From Aureimonas psammosilenae (GTDB lineage: Bacteria; Pseudomonadota; Alphaproteobacteria; Rhizobiales; Rhizobiaceae), in contig NZ_WEZG01000013.1 in the NCBI RefSeq assembly GCF_009176975.1, forward strand, positions 62,001-126,000: 64,000 bases of DNA. Reading direction: 5' to 3'. The translations under genes were made by a program, and so were the position numbers. Below the pieces are notes generated by a model. That model was not told the origin of the DNA, searched no databases, and saw only the letters and a program-made list of their open reading frames with translations. Of this stretch, positions 49,696 through 57,523 are shown one piece after another. Position 1 is the first letter of the stretch. Each line of letters opens with the position of its first letter.

Positions 49696-49878
49696 TCAGC
49701 GCCTTTCGAAGGAATGGGTGGGGACCATGGCAAAGGAGCCGACCATGGTCCCCGGACCCGCTTTGCGGTGACGGACGCGCAGCGGATGGGAATGGGGGTG
49801 GGAGCCGTAGCAAGACGGGGCGGACGCCACGGCTCCCTGAACCATCGGGTATGTCCAACCGATGGTGTTCGTGTTCAT
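49696..49878 (-). CDS. Hypothetical small protein
   Basis: A 60-residue protein with a His/Pro-rich middle (SCYGSHPHSHPLRVRHRKAG). Its ATG overlaps the stop of the 90-residue gene (ATGA), and it ends three bases before the next gene. Support is mainly from packing. Confidence 0.4.
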   Translation of the reverse strand: MNTNTIGWTYPMVQGAVASAPSCYGSHPHSHPLRVRHRKAGPGTMVGSFAMVPTHSFERR

Positions 49879-50147
49879 TGCAGGTTCGCTCCGACCGGCA
49901 GCGCGGCGATCAGCACTCCGGCATAAGCGCGGTATCGACCACCGGCGGCCACGGCTTCTGCTCGTTGTTGGTGTTGAACCATGATCGCAGCGGCGCCGCT
50001 TGCTTCGAGATCGGCGTCGGTGGCGGGCCGGATGTTGCGACCAAGGCCGGTCATGCATCGCCGGAAGCTGTCGGTATTGGAGACGCCAGCATAGACAGCC
50101 GCTGAACCGTCGGCATGGGTCACGACGAAGTGCGAGCCGGTGATCAT
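49875..50147 (-). CDS. Hypothetical protein
   Basis: A 90-residue protein (ITGSHFVVTHADGSAAVYAG, then helical C-terminus) of no recognised family. It starts one base inside the stop of the RHH-like gene (TGATG). Confidence 0.5.
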   Translation of the reverse strand: MITGSHFVVTHADGSAAVYAGVSNTDSFRRCMTGLGRNIRPATDADLEASGAAAIMVQHQQRAEAVAAGGRYRAYAGVLIAALPVGANLQ

Positions 50148-50368
50148 CAGGCGGCTTCCTTCAGGTCGGACTGATCACCGACGCGGAACACGCCGGGGAA
50201 GCTCGCACCGGACCGGGCAAGCTTCTCGGCTGCGGCCTGGATGACGAACTCGTTCGGAGTGACGCCGGCGCGGTTCGCGGCGTCGAAGAGCGAGGCGCGG
50301 AAGGCAGACGTGACGCGGGCGCCCTTCAGGAAGAGCTGCGTCGGCTGGGATGATCGGCGATCGGCCAT
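50147..50368 (-). CDS. Ribbon-helix-helix-like DNA-binding protein
   Basis: The 73-residue protein has the size and pattern of Arc/MetJ-type regulators: a short strand (QLFLKGARVTSAFRASLFDA) followed by helices (ANRAGVTPNEFVIQAAAEKL). It opens a coupled set running to the tail genes and may regulate it. The assignment is by pattern. Confidence 0.45.
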   Translation of the reverse strand: MADRRSSQPTQLFLKGARVTSAFRASLFDAANRAGVTPNEFVIQAAAEKLARSGASFPGVFRVGDQSDLKEAA

Positions 50369-50554
50369 CGAAGGGTCTTCCTCATCGGTCGACGATCATT
50401 CGATCAGATCACAGCGCCTCAGAGGACTGGACACGTCCGGACATGTGCGGTTCGACCGGTGCGATTGCTGCGCCAGCCAAGCAACCTCCATACCGCTATA
50501 AATCTGTTGGTCACCGGCCAAGCGCATGTTCGCGGACGTCGTAGGAGAGCTTCC

Positions 50555-52234
50555 GTGATTCCCCCTCAGACTTCCGATCGAATGTACCGTCTCTTGGTGC
50601 AGGGAGTGACGGACTATGCGATCTACCTGCTTGATGCAGACGGAAACGTCATGAATTGGAATGCCGGTGCAAAGCAGGCGAAGGGCTACGAGGCTCAAGA
50701 GATAGTCGGTCGCAACTTCGATCTATTTTACACGGAAATAGAACGGACGCGCGGCATACCGAAACAGAACCTGCGCATGGCGCGCGACAGCGGCCACTTC
50801 ACTGACGAGGGTTGGCGGCTGCGTAAGGACGGCACGCAGTTCTGGGCCAATATCGTGATCGATGCGATCTACGACGAGGATGGCGTCTTCGTCGGCTTCG
50901 CCAAGATTACCCGAGACATGACGGCGCAGCGGGAACTGGAGCATCGCCTAGCTCACGACGCTGGCCACGACGGTTTAACCGGCCTCTCCAACCGAACGAC
51001 CTTCTTCGAGAAGCTAGACGACGAGTTGCCGCAGATCGTCTATGGGGCCCGGATGGCTATACACTACGTTGACCTTGATCGGTTCAAACCGGTGAACGAT
51101 TCGTTCGGACATCAAATCGGTGATGAAGTGCTTCGGGTTGTAGCAAAGAGGTTGAGGTCAGTTGCCGGCCCAAAGAGCATGGTCGCTCGGCTCGGCGGTG
51201 ACGAGTTCGCGGTCCTTCAGTTCGGATCGCCGAGCGTGGAAAACGCTTCTGCGTTAGCGAAGAGCATCGTCGCGACGTTGTCTGAACCGATCCCCGTACG
51301 CAACGCCGTAATCAATATTGGCGCGAGCGTTGGGGTTGCGCATGTGCCGACGCATGGCGACGACGCTGCGACGCTGGTTCGGAACGCCGATCTTGCACTC
51401 TATCGGGCGAAAGAGGACGGGCGCGGCTGCTTTCATATCTACGACGAGTCGATGAACGCACAAGCGCTATCGCGTGGAGTCATGGAGTTGAAGCTGCGCC
51501 AAGCGCTTTCGGCTTGCGACTTCGAGCTGCATTACCAGCCGATTGTCGATGCCCGTTCGCTGCAAACAGTTGGCTACGAGACGCTCCTACGCTGGCGGGA
51601 CCAAACCGGACAACAGATCTCCCCTGCTGAGTTCGTTCCACTCGCAGAAGAGCTCGGCTTGATGCCACTCCTGGGAAAATGGGTGCTGCGTACGGCCTGC
51701 CGCGAGGCAGCGCTATGGGATAATCGCCTGATGGTTGCTGTGAACGTATCAGCAACGCAGTTGCGAGACCGCGCTTTCCTTGATGTCGTAATCCAGGCGC
51801 TCGCTGATAGTCGGCTCCCGCCGGAACGGCTCGAACTTGAGATCACAGAAACGGCCGTACTCGCCGATCCAGATCTCGCCGGCAGCATTCTGCAGCGCCT
51901 GCGCGACATTGGTGTTTCAATCGCACTGGACGACTTCGGCACCGGCTTCTCGTCGCTTGCCATGGTGAAGCAGTTGCCGCTCACCCGCGTCAAGATTGAC
52001 CGCAGCTTCGTCAGCGAGATCGATGCGTCCTGTCAGTCGCGGAGTGTCATTCGGGCTGTTGTAGCTCTATGCGAAGGATACGGTTTGACAACCACAGCCG
52101 AGGGTGTCGAAACCGAAGAACAGTTGGCGGTGCTACAGGATCATGGCTGTCGCGATCTGCAAGGCTTTCTGTTCGGCAAGGCGGAGCCTGCATCACACTG
52201 GCGGTCGCTTGGATCGAGAGAGTTGGTCGCCTGA
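50555..52234 (+). CDS. PAS-GGDEF-EAL cyclic-di-GMP signalling protein
   Basis: The 559-residue protein has a PAS domain (about residues 10-125), GGDEF domain (motif GGDEF at 214-218) and EAL domain (from about 310). The EAL motif reads Glu342-Thr-Leu, and DDFGTG (459-464), Lys480 and AEGVET are present, so both diguanylate cyclase and phosphodiesterase activities are possible. The RxxD inhibitory site five residues before GGDEF is absent (GPKS). The GTG at 50555 follows TAGGAGAG; an earlier ATG lacks a site. It runs against the leftward train, as cargo. Confidence 0.85.
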   Translation: MIPPQTSDRMYRLLVQGVTDYAIYLLDADGNVMNWNAGAKQAKGYEAQEIVGRNFDLFYTEIERTRGIPKQNLRMARDSGHFTDEGWRLRKDGTQFWANIVIDAIYDEDGVFVGFAKITRDMTAQRELEHRLAHDAGHDGLTGLSNRTTFFEKLDDELPQIVYGARMAIHYVDLDRFKPVNDSFGHQIGDEVLRVVAKRLRSVAGPKSMVARLGGDEFAVLQFGSPSVENASALAKSIVATLSEPIPVRNAVINIGASVGVAHVPTHGDDAATLVRNADLALYRAKEDGRGCFHIYDESMNAQALSRGVMELKLRQALSACDFELHYQPIVDARSLQTVGYETLLRWRDQTGQQISPAEFVPLAEELGLMPLLGKWVLRTACREAALWDNRLMVAVNVSATQLRDRAFLDVVIQALADSRLPPERLELEITETAVLADPDLAGSILQRLRDIGVSIALDDFGTGFSSLAMVKQLPLTRVKIDRSFVSEIDASCQSRSVIRAVVALCEGYGLTTTAEGVETEEQLAVLQDHGCRDLQGFLFGKAEPASHWRSLGSRELVA

Positions 52235-52240
52235 GGACAT

Positions 52241-52525
52241 CTAGCAGAGGATTCCAAGCTGTTCGGCATATCGAGCAACTCGAGGTGAGGTGAACTCTCC
52301 CCGGCGAAGATCCTCGATCGCTGCGTCGTCGCCGTACCTCTTCGCCTCCAGCGCAACGGCACTGATCTCCCACGGCGCCGAGGCTTCAGCCCGCCGGCCA
52401 ATACCATCCTGCCGACACCAGCGCCGGATCGTTTTTTCCGATCGGCCCGTGCGGAAACAGGCCTCCTTGAGCGAAATGACCTCGGCGTCGCGCATCAGGA
52501 CGGGAAGGACAGCCGGCTGCTTCAT
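52241..52525 (-). CDS. Helix-turn-helix protein
   Basis: The 94-residue protein has a helix-turn-helix-like core (VISLKEACFRTGRSEKTIRR) followed by a short basic wing. It resembles the small DNA-binding proteins of mobile elements, but no family is assigned. It ends 7 bp after the GGDEF-EAL stop, convergently. Confidence 0.55.
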   Translation of the reverse strand: MKQPAVLPVLMRDAEVISLKEACFRTGRSEKTIRRWCRQDGIGRRAEASAPWEISAVALEAKRYGDDAAIEDLRRGEFTSPRVARYAEQLGILC

Positions 52526-52617
52526 GCCGCAATCCTCGCTCTCGCTTTCACCCCCGTGTCGCTACATAGAGTCGACGTCGGCTTCTCGGCGTGTGACCGG
52601 AAGGCGATCTCGCCATG

Positions 52618-52881
52618 ATGACCGACGATGCGAAGACGCAGATCTCTGACGCGATCGAAGAGCTGTTCGCGAACCTCAGCATCGAAGACGTTGCGGAGAT
52701 TTTGACGATTCAGCTTGCCGCACTGATCGCTCAGGGGAGTTCGAGCAAAGAGGACGCGCAGGACTTTCTTGACGACATCCGACAGGACGTTGCGAGCTAC
52801 CTCGACGATATGGACTACGAGGCCATGGCTGCCGGCGACGAGGAGGAGGATGCTCCGCCTGTAACGCCGTCGCACCACTGA
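52618..52881 (+). CDS. Hypothetical acidic protein
   Basis: An 87-residue acidic protein (MTDDAKTQISDAIEELFANL, then SIEDVAEILTIQLAALIAQG) with a Glu/Asp-rich C-terminus. It runs rightward between leftward genes. No family is recognised; helical content and bias support coding. Confidence 0.5.
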   Translation: MTDDAKTQISDAIEELFANLSIEDVAEILTIQLAALIAQGSSSKEDAQDFLDDIRQDVASYLDDMDYEAMAAGDEEEDAPPVTPSHH

Positions 52882-52919
52882 CGTTGGTTCGCCCTGCTTC
52901 GACCTAGGAGAGACGACAG

Positions 52920-53447
52920 TCATGCCGCCTCCCTCGGCTGACGAGGATCGATTACGCCGCTGTCGTCCAGGATCCGTCGCCACCAGTCCGCCTGCCGAAA
53001 GGTCATGCGGAAGCTATCGCCCCCGTATCGGGCCTGCCGCATGATCGACTCGATGAAGGACTCCTCATTCGCGGTCAGGCCACCAGCCTCAAGGACCGAC
53101 AGGCCGTCGCGGGTGATATCGCGCGACGTGATGGTGTAATCATTGTTCGGATCGCGCTCCGGCTCTGATGGCGGGGGCGTCGCCTTCGGTGCCTTCGCCT
53201 TCCGAGGCTTGCGCTTCTTCGGCTCCGCCTTGGGAACGTCTCGGTAGACCACGCGATCGCGGTAGACGATTCGCTCGGTCGGCTGTGCCTCAAGCTTGGC
53301 AGCGATGTCGTGAACCGTTGCTCCCTCCTTCGCGAGCACGCGCACCACCGCACGCGCGGTCGCGATCACTTCACCGTCCTTGTCGCTTGTCAGCATCGGT
53401 AGCAGCTTCGCCACCTTCGCGATCGTGATGGCATTGAGCGTCGTCAT
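52920..53447 (-). CDS. Hypothetical protein
   Basis: The 175-residue protein has an N-terminal helical region (TTLNAITIAKVAKLLPMLTS), a basic linker (PKKRKPRKAKAPKATPPPSE) and a C-terminal domain (NNDYTITSRDITRDGLSVLE). Its start overlaps the stop of the replication-type gene (ATGA), so it is probably a partner of that protein. Confidence 0.55.
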   Translation of the reverse strand: MTTLNAITIAKVAKLLPMLTSDKDGEVIATARAVVRVLAKEGATVHDIAAKLEAQPTERIVYRDRVVYRDVPKAEPKKRKPRKAKAPKATPPPSEPERDPNNDYTITSRDITRDGLSVLEAGGLTANEESFIESIMRQARYGGDSFRMTFRQADWWRRILDDSGVIDPRQPREAA

Positions 53448-54346
53448 CGCCGACCTCCCTCGCGCGCGGACGCTGCTGCTTCCTTCGGATCGTAGGGGCT
53501 CCCGCCCCCACACCCCTGGCCGGGGCTATGGCCCCGAACCCCGGTACGTTCCGCTTCGCGGCCCGCAGGGCGTCCCATCTCCTCGTCGGACCCGAAGAGG
53601 AAGTCGCACAGGGCTTCGCCAGTCAGGCTTTGGAGAGCAGGATTGATCTTCGGATCGCGAGGCGTCCCCGACTTGGAACGGGAGGTATGGGCAATGTCGA
53701 GAAGCCTGACCCGGCACTCAGCCTCTGCAAGGTCGCGAGCCTCGTGGCGTCCCAGGTCGAGCCTGATTCCCTCATAAAGAAGCGAAGCTCTCCACATGCC
53801 GCTGGCCTTCTCCAGCCAGACTTTCGCTCTCGCTTCCTTGCACGCTTCAACCTCCGCAGCGTTGAGGTTTTCCGCGCCCGCGCGTTCTATATATAGGCCG
53901 TCCACTTCGCTGAACTTTGGTGCGATTTCCCCTTCCGGCAGTAGGTTCCGAGAACCGTCTTCGGTGCTATAGGCACCATCGTTCCGGTTAATACGGTTGG
54001 TGCTACCGGAACGGCGAGCGGCGACGACCTCCTCTCTGGAGATTGTAAAATCACGCTCCAGCGTCAGGACGATCTCGTCCGCGATACGGCCACCCTTCTT
54101 GCCGCCGCGAGACTGTCGGCTGACCATTTGAAAGTGCTCCAAGACCTTAAGACCGGATCGCACGGCGCGCTCGGTGAGGAAGGTCAGGCTTGCGATCTCC
54201 GCCTGAGTGATGGAAGCTGAGTTGGCTTTGGAAGCTGTCGCCAATGCGCGGAGGATCGCTGACAGCGTAGGGTCGGCGACCTCCTGCCGACCGAACCACT
54301 TCAGGGCCGCGGCGCTCAATGCGCCCTCGCCAAGATCAGACTGCAT
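53444..54346 (-). CDS. Winged-helix replication-initiator-like protein
   Basis: The 300-residue protein has a winged-helix N-terminus (about residues 46-75, ITQAEIASLTFLTERAVRSG) preceded by SAAALKWFGRQEVADPTLSA, a pattern of helix-turn-helix proteins that act as replication or regulatory genes in alphaproteobacterial phages and elements. The middle (MWRASLLYEGIRLDLGRHEA) is unassigned and the C-terminus is low-complexity. Its start overlaps the previous gene by 31 bp. Confidence 0.55.
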   Translation of the reverse strand: MQSDLGEGALSAAALKWFGRQEVADPTLSAILRALATASKANSASITQAEIASLTFLTERAVRSGLKVLEHFQMVSRQSRGGKKGGRIADEIVLTLERDFTISREEVVAARRSGSTNRINRNDGAYSTEDGSRNLLPEGEIAPKFSEVDGLYIERAGAENLNAAEVEACKEARAKVWLEKASGMWRASLLYEGIRLDLGRHEARDLAEAECRVRLLDIAHTSRSKSGTPRDPKINPALQSLTGEALCDFLFGSDEEMGRPAGREAERTGVRGHSPGQGCGGGSPYDPKEAAASAREGGRR

Positions 54347-54570
54347 TGCGCCAGGGCCTCGCAGGCCTCCTTCGCCGTCAGGCCGAACTTCTCCTTAAGG
54401 TGCGGGATGATCGGCCGGGGATGGCGAAGGCGGGGAAGGCTCGCGAGATAGCGGGCCGCCTCCAGGACGTTCGGGTTATCGCCGTGGTCACAGCCCGTCG
54501 TGCCTCCGATAGGCACCTCCGCCGTGGCAGAGCCGGGTTCAGCGCTCACGTCGATGGCGACGATCTTCAT
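54316..54570 (-). CDS. Conserved small protein of mobile elements
   Basis: The 84-residue protein (MKIVAIDVSAEPGSATAEVP) ends RHPRPIIPHLKEKFGLTAKE with ACEALAQCSLILARAH, a helical motif seen in small genes of rhizobial prophages just upstream of replication-type genes. It overlaps the next gene by 31 bp and is preceded by an ATGA junction. Confidence 0.6.
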   Translation of the reverse strand: MKIVAIDVSAEPGSATAEVPIGGTTGCDHGDNPNVLEAARYLASLPRLRHPRPIIPHLKEKFGLTAKEACEALAQCSLILARAH

Positions 54571-54686
54571 ATCCAGTCCTCCCGCAGTTCGGGGCTGATG
54601 GTCTCGGCGATCCACCGACCGAGCTTCATGATGGCGACCGAAACCGCGAGGCGGGGAATGACGGTGGCTTTGGCGAGGCGTTTCAT
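54567..54686 (-). CDS. Small hypothetical protein
   Basis: A 39-residue helical peptide (MKRLAKATVIPRLAVSVAIM then KLGRWIAETISPELREDWI). Both ends overlap neighbouring genes by ATGA, which is strong packing evidence for a real gene; the function is unknown. Confidence 0.5.
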   Translation of the reverse strand: MKRLAKATVIPRLAVSVAIMKLGRWIAETISPELREDWI

Positions 54687-54877
54687 CGACCCCTCTCCAG
54701 CTCGCGATCGTCATCCTCTTCGCGATCGTCGGTCGTGCCGTGCGCCATGGACTTCGACCAGCCGAGCCAGGGTTCTGCCGATCCGTCGTCTTCGAGGTCG
54801 CAGTCACCGTCGATCACGTCGAGAAGCCCGATGAGCCGTTCGATCTCGGTGGCGATCACTTCGCGGGCGGGGCTCAC
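54683..54877 (-). CDS. Small acidic protein of the EPxLGW/HGTxDDRE family
   Basis: The 64-residue protein has an N-terminal helix (EVIATEIERLIGLLDVIDGD) and an acidic tail with DLEDDGSAEPWLGWSKSMAH then GTTDDREEDDDREL. A related, longer protein is encoded at 58013-58429 in the region beyond the tRNA. Such proteins are frequent in alphaproteobacterial prophages; function unknown. The start is a GTG (GTGA junction). Confidence 0.65.
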   Translation of the reverse strand: MSPAREVIATEIERLIGLLDVIDGDCDLEDDGSAEPWLGWSKSMAHGTTDDREEDDDRELERGR

Positions 54878-55053
54878 TGGCTGGCCTCCTCCCCTTCAAT
54901 CCGCTTAATCGCGGCGTCGATATGCTGGAGGTCAGATAGCGAGCACAGTTCGAGGTAGGCCCGCAGTGCCGCCATCTGTTCTTCGTTCTTGCCCTCGCGA
55001 TTAGCTGCCTGAGCCAAGCGCAACTGCTTCAGCTTTTCAGCGCGCCGGGTCAT
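54874..55053 (-). CDS. Small hypothetical helical protein
   Basis: A 59-residue protein (MTRRAEKLKQLRLAQAANRE, then ELCSLSDLQHIDAAIKRIEG) with a basic N-terminus and helical body. It overlaps both neighbours (ATGA and GTGA). Confidence 0.55.
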   Translation of the reverse strand: MTRRAEKLKQLRLAQAANREGKNEEQMAALRAYLELCSLSDLQHIDAAIKRIEGEEASQ

Positions 55054-55466
55054 AGTTCGAGATCCAGCGGACGGCGGTCATCGTTGAAGCGGCGGCAGAA
55101 CCCCACGCAGAAGGTGTCGAAGGCTCGGCCCGACAGCAGAAAATCGGGCTCCTCATCCGGTCCCTCAGCAAGACCAATGAAGCCGCCGTCCAGCCGTTCG
55201 GCATGGAAGACGATCGTCGGCCATTCGATCGAGAGGGCAAAGGCGTAATAGCCAGCCTTCCGGAACTTGTCGGCCCGCTGGCGGTCGCCAGTCAGTCGGT
55301 ATGATCTAACCCTTGCGACCTCAGCCGCAGCGGTGGTATCCGTTCCTTCGTTCATATCTTTCGTGCCCCGATGGGTTGAACCATGGCTCGGAGAGGTTGC
55401 CGCCTCTGCCGGGCCTTTTGCTTTCTGGAATTCTCCAGCAGTTGCTGGGACTTTGCGGGTGCCCAT
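55050..55466 (-). CDS. Hypothetical protein
   Basis: The 138-residue protein has a low-complexity N-terminus and a folded C-terminal half (KFRKAGYYAFALSIEWPTIV, GGFIGLAEGPDEEPDFLLSG). No family is recognised. The ATG sits one base inside the excisionase-like stop (TGATG); an internal start at the second methionine is possible. Confidence 0.5.
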   Translation of the reverse strand: MGTRKVPATAGEFQKAKGPAEAATSPSHGSTHRGTKDMNEGTDTTAAAEVARVRSYRLTGDRQRADKFRKAGYYAFALSIEWPTIVFHAERLDGGFIGLAEGPDEEPDFLLSGRAFDTFCVGFCRRFNDDRRPLDLEL

Positions 55467-55672
55467 CAGGCCGCCTCGCCCACCCGAGCCTTAAGCCCGA
55501 GCTTCTCCGCCAGCGCCACGACCGGCACGACCATGCGCCGTCCGAGCTTGATGGTGGGGATGTCGCCGCGCTTGGCGGCCTCGTAAGCGCCCTGTCTCTT
55601 CAGCCCAAAGAACAGTGCTCCAGCATCGGGCACCGAAATCGTCGGTCGCGATAGCGCTTCATCAACCGTCAT
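55466..55672 (-). CDS. Excisionase-like (AlpA/Xis-type) DNA-binding protein
   Basis: The 68-residue protein is a small winged-helix type regulator: ISVPDAGALFFGLKRQGAYE, then AAKRGDIPTIKLGRRMVVPV. The pattern (SVPxAGxxFFGLxRxxAYxAAxxGxIPTIKLGRRxxVP) is that of excisionase/MerR-like helix-turn-helix proteins. It opens the leftward train and is divergent from the gene before the integrase, as in many lysogenic elements. Confidence 0.65.
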   Translation of the reverse strand: MTVDEALSRPTISVPDAGALFFGLKRQGAYEAAKRGDIPTIKLGRRMVVPVVALAEKLGLKARVGEAA

Positions 55673-55772
55673 GTTAGCGTCCGTTTTGTGAGTTACGTGC
55701 TTACCTTATCAGGTCTTCACCGTTTGGCAACGGTTTTGTCAGCACGTTTGTCACGAAACGAAGGGGGCAAGA
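55673..55772. promoter_or_regulatory. Divergent control region between excisionase-like and RHH genes
   Basis: The 100-bp region holds two inverted repeats: ACCGTT-TGGC-AACGGT at 55719-55734 and CGTTT-GTCACG-AAACG at 55745-55760. Both combine CGTT and AACG half-sites and would suit a common dimeric regulator. The second lies just upstream of the ribosome site of the rightward gene. Confidence 0.5.
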
Positions 55773-56300
55773 ATGGCGCGACCAAAGCTTGGGGATACTG
55801 AAACCCAACGATTGCAGCTCAAAATCACCGAGGAAGAGATCTCTGCAATTGATGATTGGCGGTTTTCTAACCGTGTGCCTTCGCGCTCTGAAGCGGTCCG
55901 CCGATTAGTTCAGATTGGCGCCCGAGCACACAAGCAGTTGGAGGGCATCGAGACGGCGACGAAGAAGGCACAGCGCCAAGCCTCCTCTTTTGCAGTCCGA
56001 TGGCATGAACTAAGCGCAGCCAGCAGCGATACTACTGACCGCTTGAAATTTGCCAATGAAGTATTGCTACTTGCGGCAAACGAGTTTTTGAAAGCGAGTA
56101 GCGAGATAAGTGAGGCGTATATTGCAGTTCTTGACCTTCAACTAGAACTATCTCAATTTACAAATCGCGACGATGTCACATCAGCGATTTCCAGTGCTGA
56201 AGCAATCCGCAATGATGCAATCGAGTATTCTAAGAAAGCGGCGGAGCAAGCTCAGAGCATTATTTCCGAGCGGAATGTGAAGAAAGAAAGCGAGCAATGA
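55773..56300 (+). CDS. Ribbon-helix-helix-type protein coupled to the integrase
   Basis: The 175-residue protein starts MARPKLGDTETQRLQLKITE, then EEISAIDDWRFSNRVPSRSEAVRRLVQIG, a ribbon-helix-helix pattern (conserved RPK start, EAVRRLV helix), followed by a long helical C-terminal region (KKAQRQASSFAVRWHELSAA onward). It is more AT-rich than its neighbours, suggesting a different origin. Its stop overlaps the integrase ATG (ATGA). It probably regulates integration or the divergent excisionase promoter. Confidence 0.6.
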   Translation: MARPKLGDTETQRLQLKITEEEISAIDDWRFSNRVPSRSEAVRRLVQIGARAHKQLEGIETATKKAQRQASSFAVRWHELSAASSDTTDRLKFANEVLLLAANEFLKASSEISEAYIAVLDLQLELSQFTNRDDVTSAISSAEAIRNDAIEYSKKAAEQAQSIISERNVKKESEQ

Positions 56301-57448
56301 AGGGCCATATCCGCGAGCGCTCCCCGGGCAAATGGGCGATCATTCTCGACGTGCCGGACCCGGAGACGGGCAAGCGCCGCCGCAAATGGCATTCCTTCGC
56401 CGGCACGAAGCGGCAGGCCCAGGAGGAATGCGCGCGGCTCGTCACGGCTCTGAAGAGCGGTGGTTACATCGAACCGACCAAAACGACGCTGGCGCAGTTC
56501 CTGGAGACTTGGCTGGAGCACGAGAAGTCCAGCGTGTCGCCGAAGACGCTCGAACGCTATGGCGAGTTGGCCCGGAAGAACATCGGCCCCCTCCTCGGCA
56601 GCGTGGCCCTGTCGAAGCTGAAGACGCAGGCGATCGATGCGGCATGGACGAAAGCGCTGAAGTCCGGCCGGCGGGACGGCAAGGGCGGGCTGGCACCGCG
56701 CACGGTCCATCACATGCGCCGCGTTCTCATCAAGGCGTTAAACCAGGCCGTCACCTGGGAAATCTTGCCGAAGAACCCTGCCGCAGCCTCGAAGCCGCCG
56801 AAGGTGGAGCGCAAGGCGATGTCGGCCTACGAGGCGGACACGACAGCCGATCTCTTGGACCACGTGCGCGAGTCCCGCATCTTCGTGCCGGTCCTCCTCG
56901 CGGTCCTTTGCGGCCTTCGCCGCGGGGAGATCGTTGCGCTGCGCTGGAAGAACGTCGACCTGAAGAACAAGCGTCTGGCGGTCGTGGAGACGGCGGAGCA
57001 GATCAAAGGCGAGGTCCGAGCCAAGGAGACGAAAAGCGGCCTGTCGCGCGTCGTAGACCTCTCCACGACGGTTGTGGACGAGCTGCGCCGGCATCGCGCC
57101 GCGCAAGCCGAGGAGCAGCTTCGACTCGGCATCCGACCGGACGAGAAGTCGTTCGTCGTCGCGCAGATTGACGGCCGGCCGATCCAGCCCCGATCCCTCA
57201 CTCACGAATGGATCAGGATCATCGGTAAGACGCCGCTGGAGCGCATTCGCTTCCACGATCTGCGCCACAGCCATGCGACGCAGATGCTCGCGGCCGGAGT
57301 TCATCCGAAGGTCGCGCAGGAGCGGCTTGGCCATTCGACGATCGCCATCACGCTCGACACCTACAGCCATGTGATGCCAGGCATGGGCGCGAATGCAGCG
57401 GAACAGGTTGACGCGGCGATCCGTCGAGCGGTAAAGCCGAAGGTGTAA
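56297..57448 (+). CDS. int: Tyrosine recombinase (phage-type integrase)
   Basis: The 383-residue integrase has an N-terminal arm-binding domain (HIRERSPGKWAIILDVPDPE), a core-binding SAM-like domain (about residues 60-165) and a catalytic domain with Arg208 (GLRRGE), Lys246, His320 and Arg323 (HDLRHSHA), His346 (GHSTI) and Tyr356 (DTYSH). All active residues are present. It lies 76 bp before the right repeat and intact tRNA-Ser, and presumably catalyses the insertion there. Confidence 0.95.
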   Translation: MKGHIRERSPGKWAIILDVPDPETGKRRRKWHSFAGTKRQAQEECARLVTALKSGGYIEPTKTTLAQFLETWLEHEKSSVSPKTLERYGELARKNIGPLLGSVALSKLKTQAIDAAWTKALKSGRRDGKGGLAPRTVHHMRRVLIKALNQAVTWEILPKNPAAASKPPKVERKAMSAYEADTTADLLDHVRESRIFVPVLLAVLCGLRRGEIVALRWKNVDLKNKRLAVVETAEQIKGEVRAKETKSGLSRVVDLSTTVVDELRRHRAAQAEEQLRLGIRPDEKSFVVAQIDGRPIQPRSLTHEWIRIIGKTPLERIRFHDLRHSHATQMLAAGVHPKVAQERLGHSTIAITLDTYSHVMPGMGANAAEQVDAAIRRAVKPKV

Positions 57449-57456
57449 GACCGTTC

Positions 57457-57474
57457 GGTAGCAGAATGGTAGCA
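57457..57474 (+). repeat. Right copy of the 18-bp integrase-arm-like repeat
   Basis: This sequence, GGTAGCA-GAAT-GGTAGCA, is identical to 38935-38952. It lies between the integrase stop and the right att repeat, a place where arm sites of tyrosine integrases are found. Confidence 0.6.
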
Positions 57475-57523
57475 ACCGCCCTCTTCCGGGCTGAAGCGAA
57501 CCGAAATTCTCTAGCGATTACAA

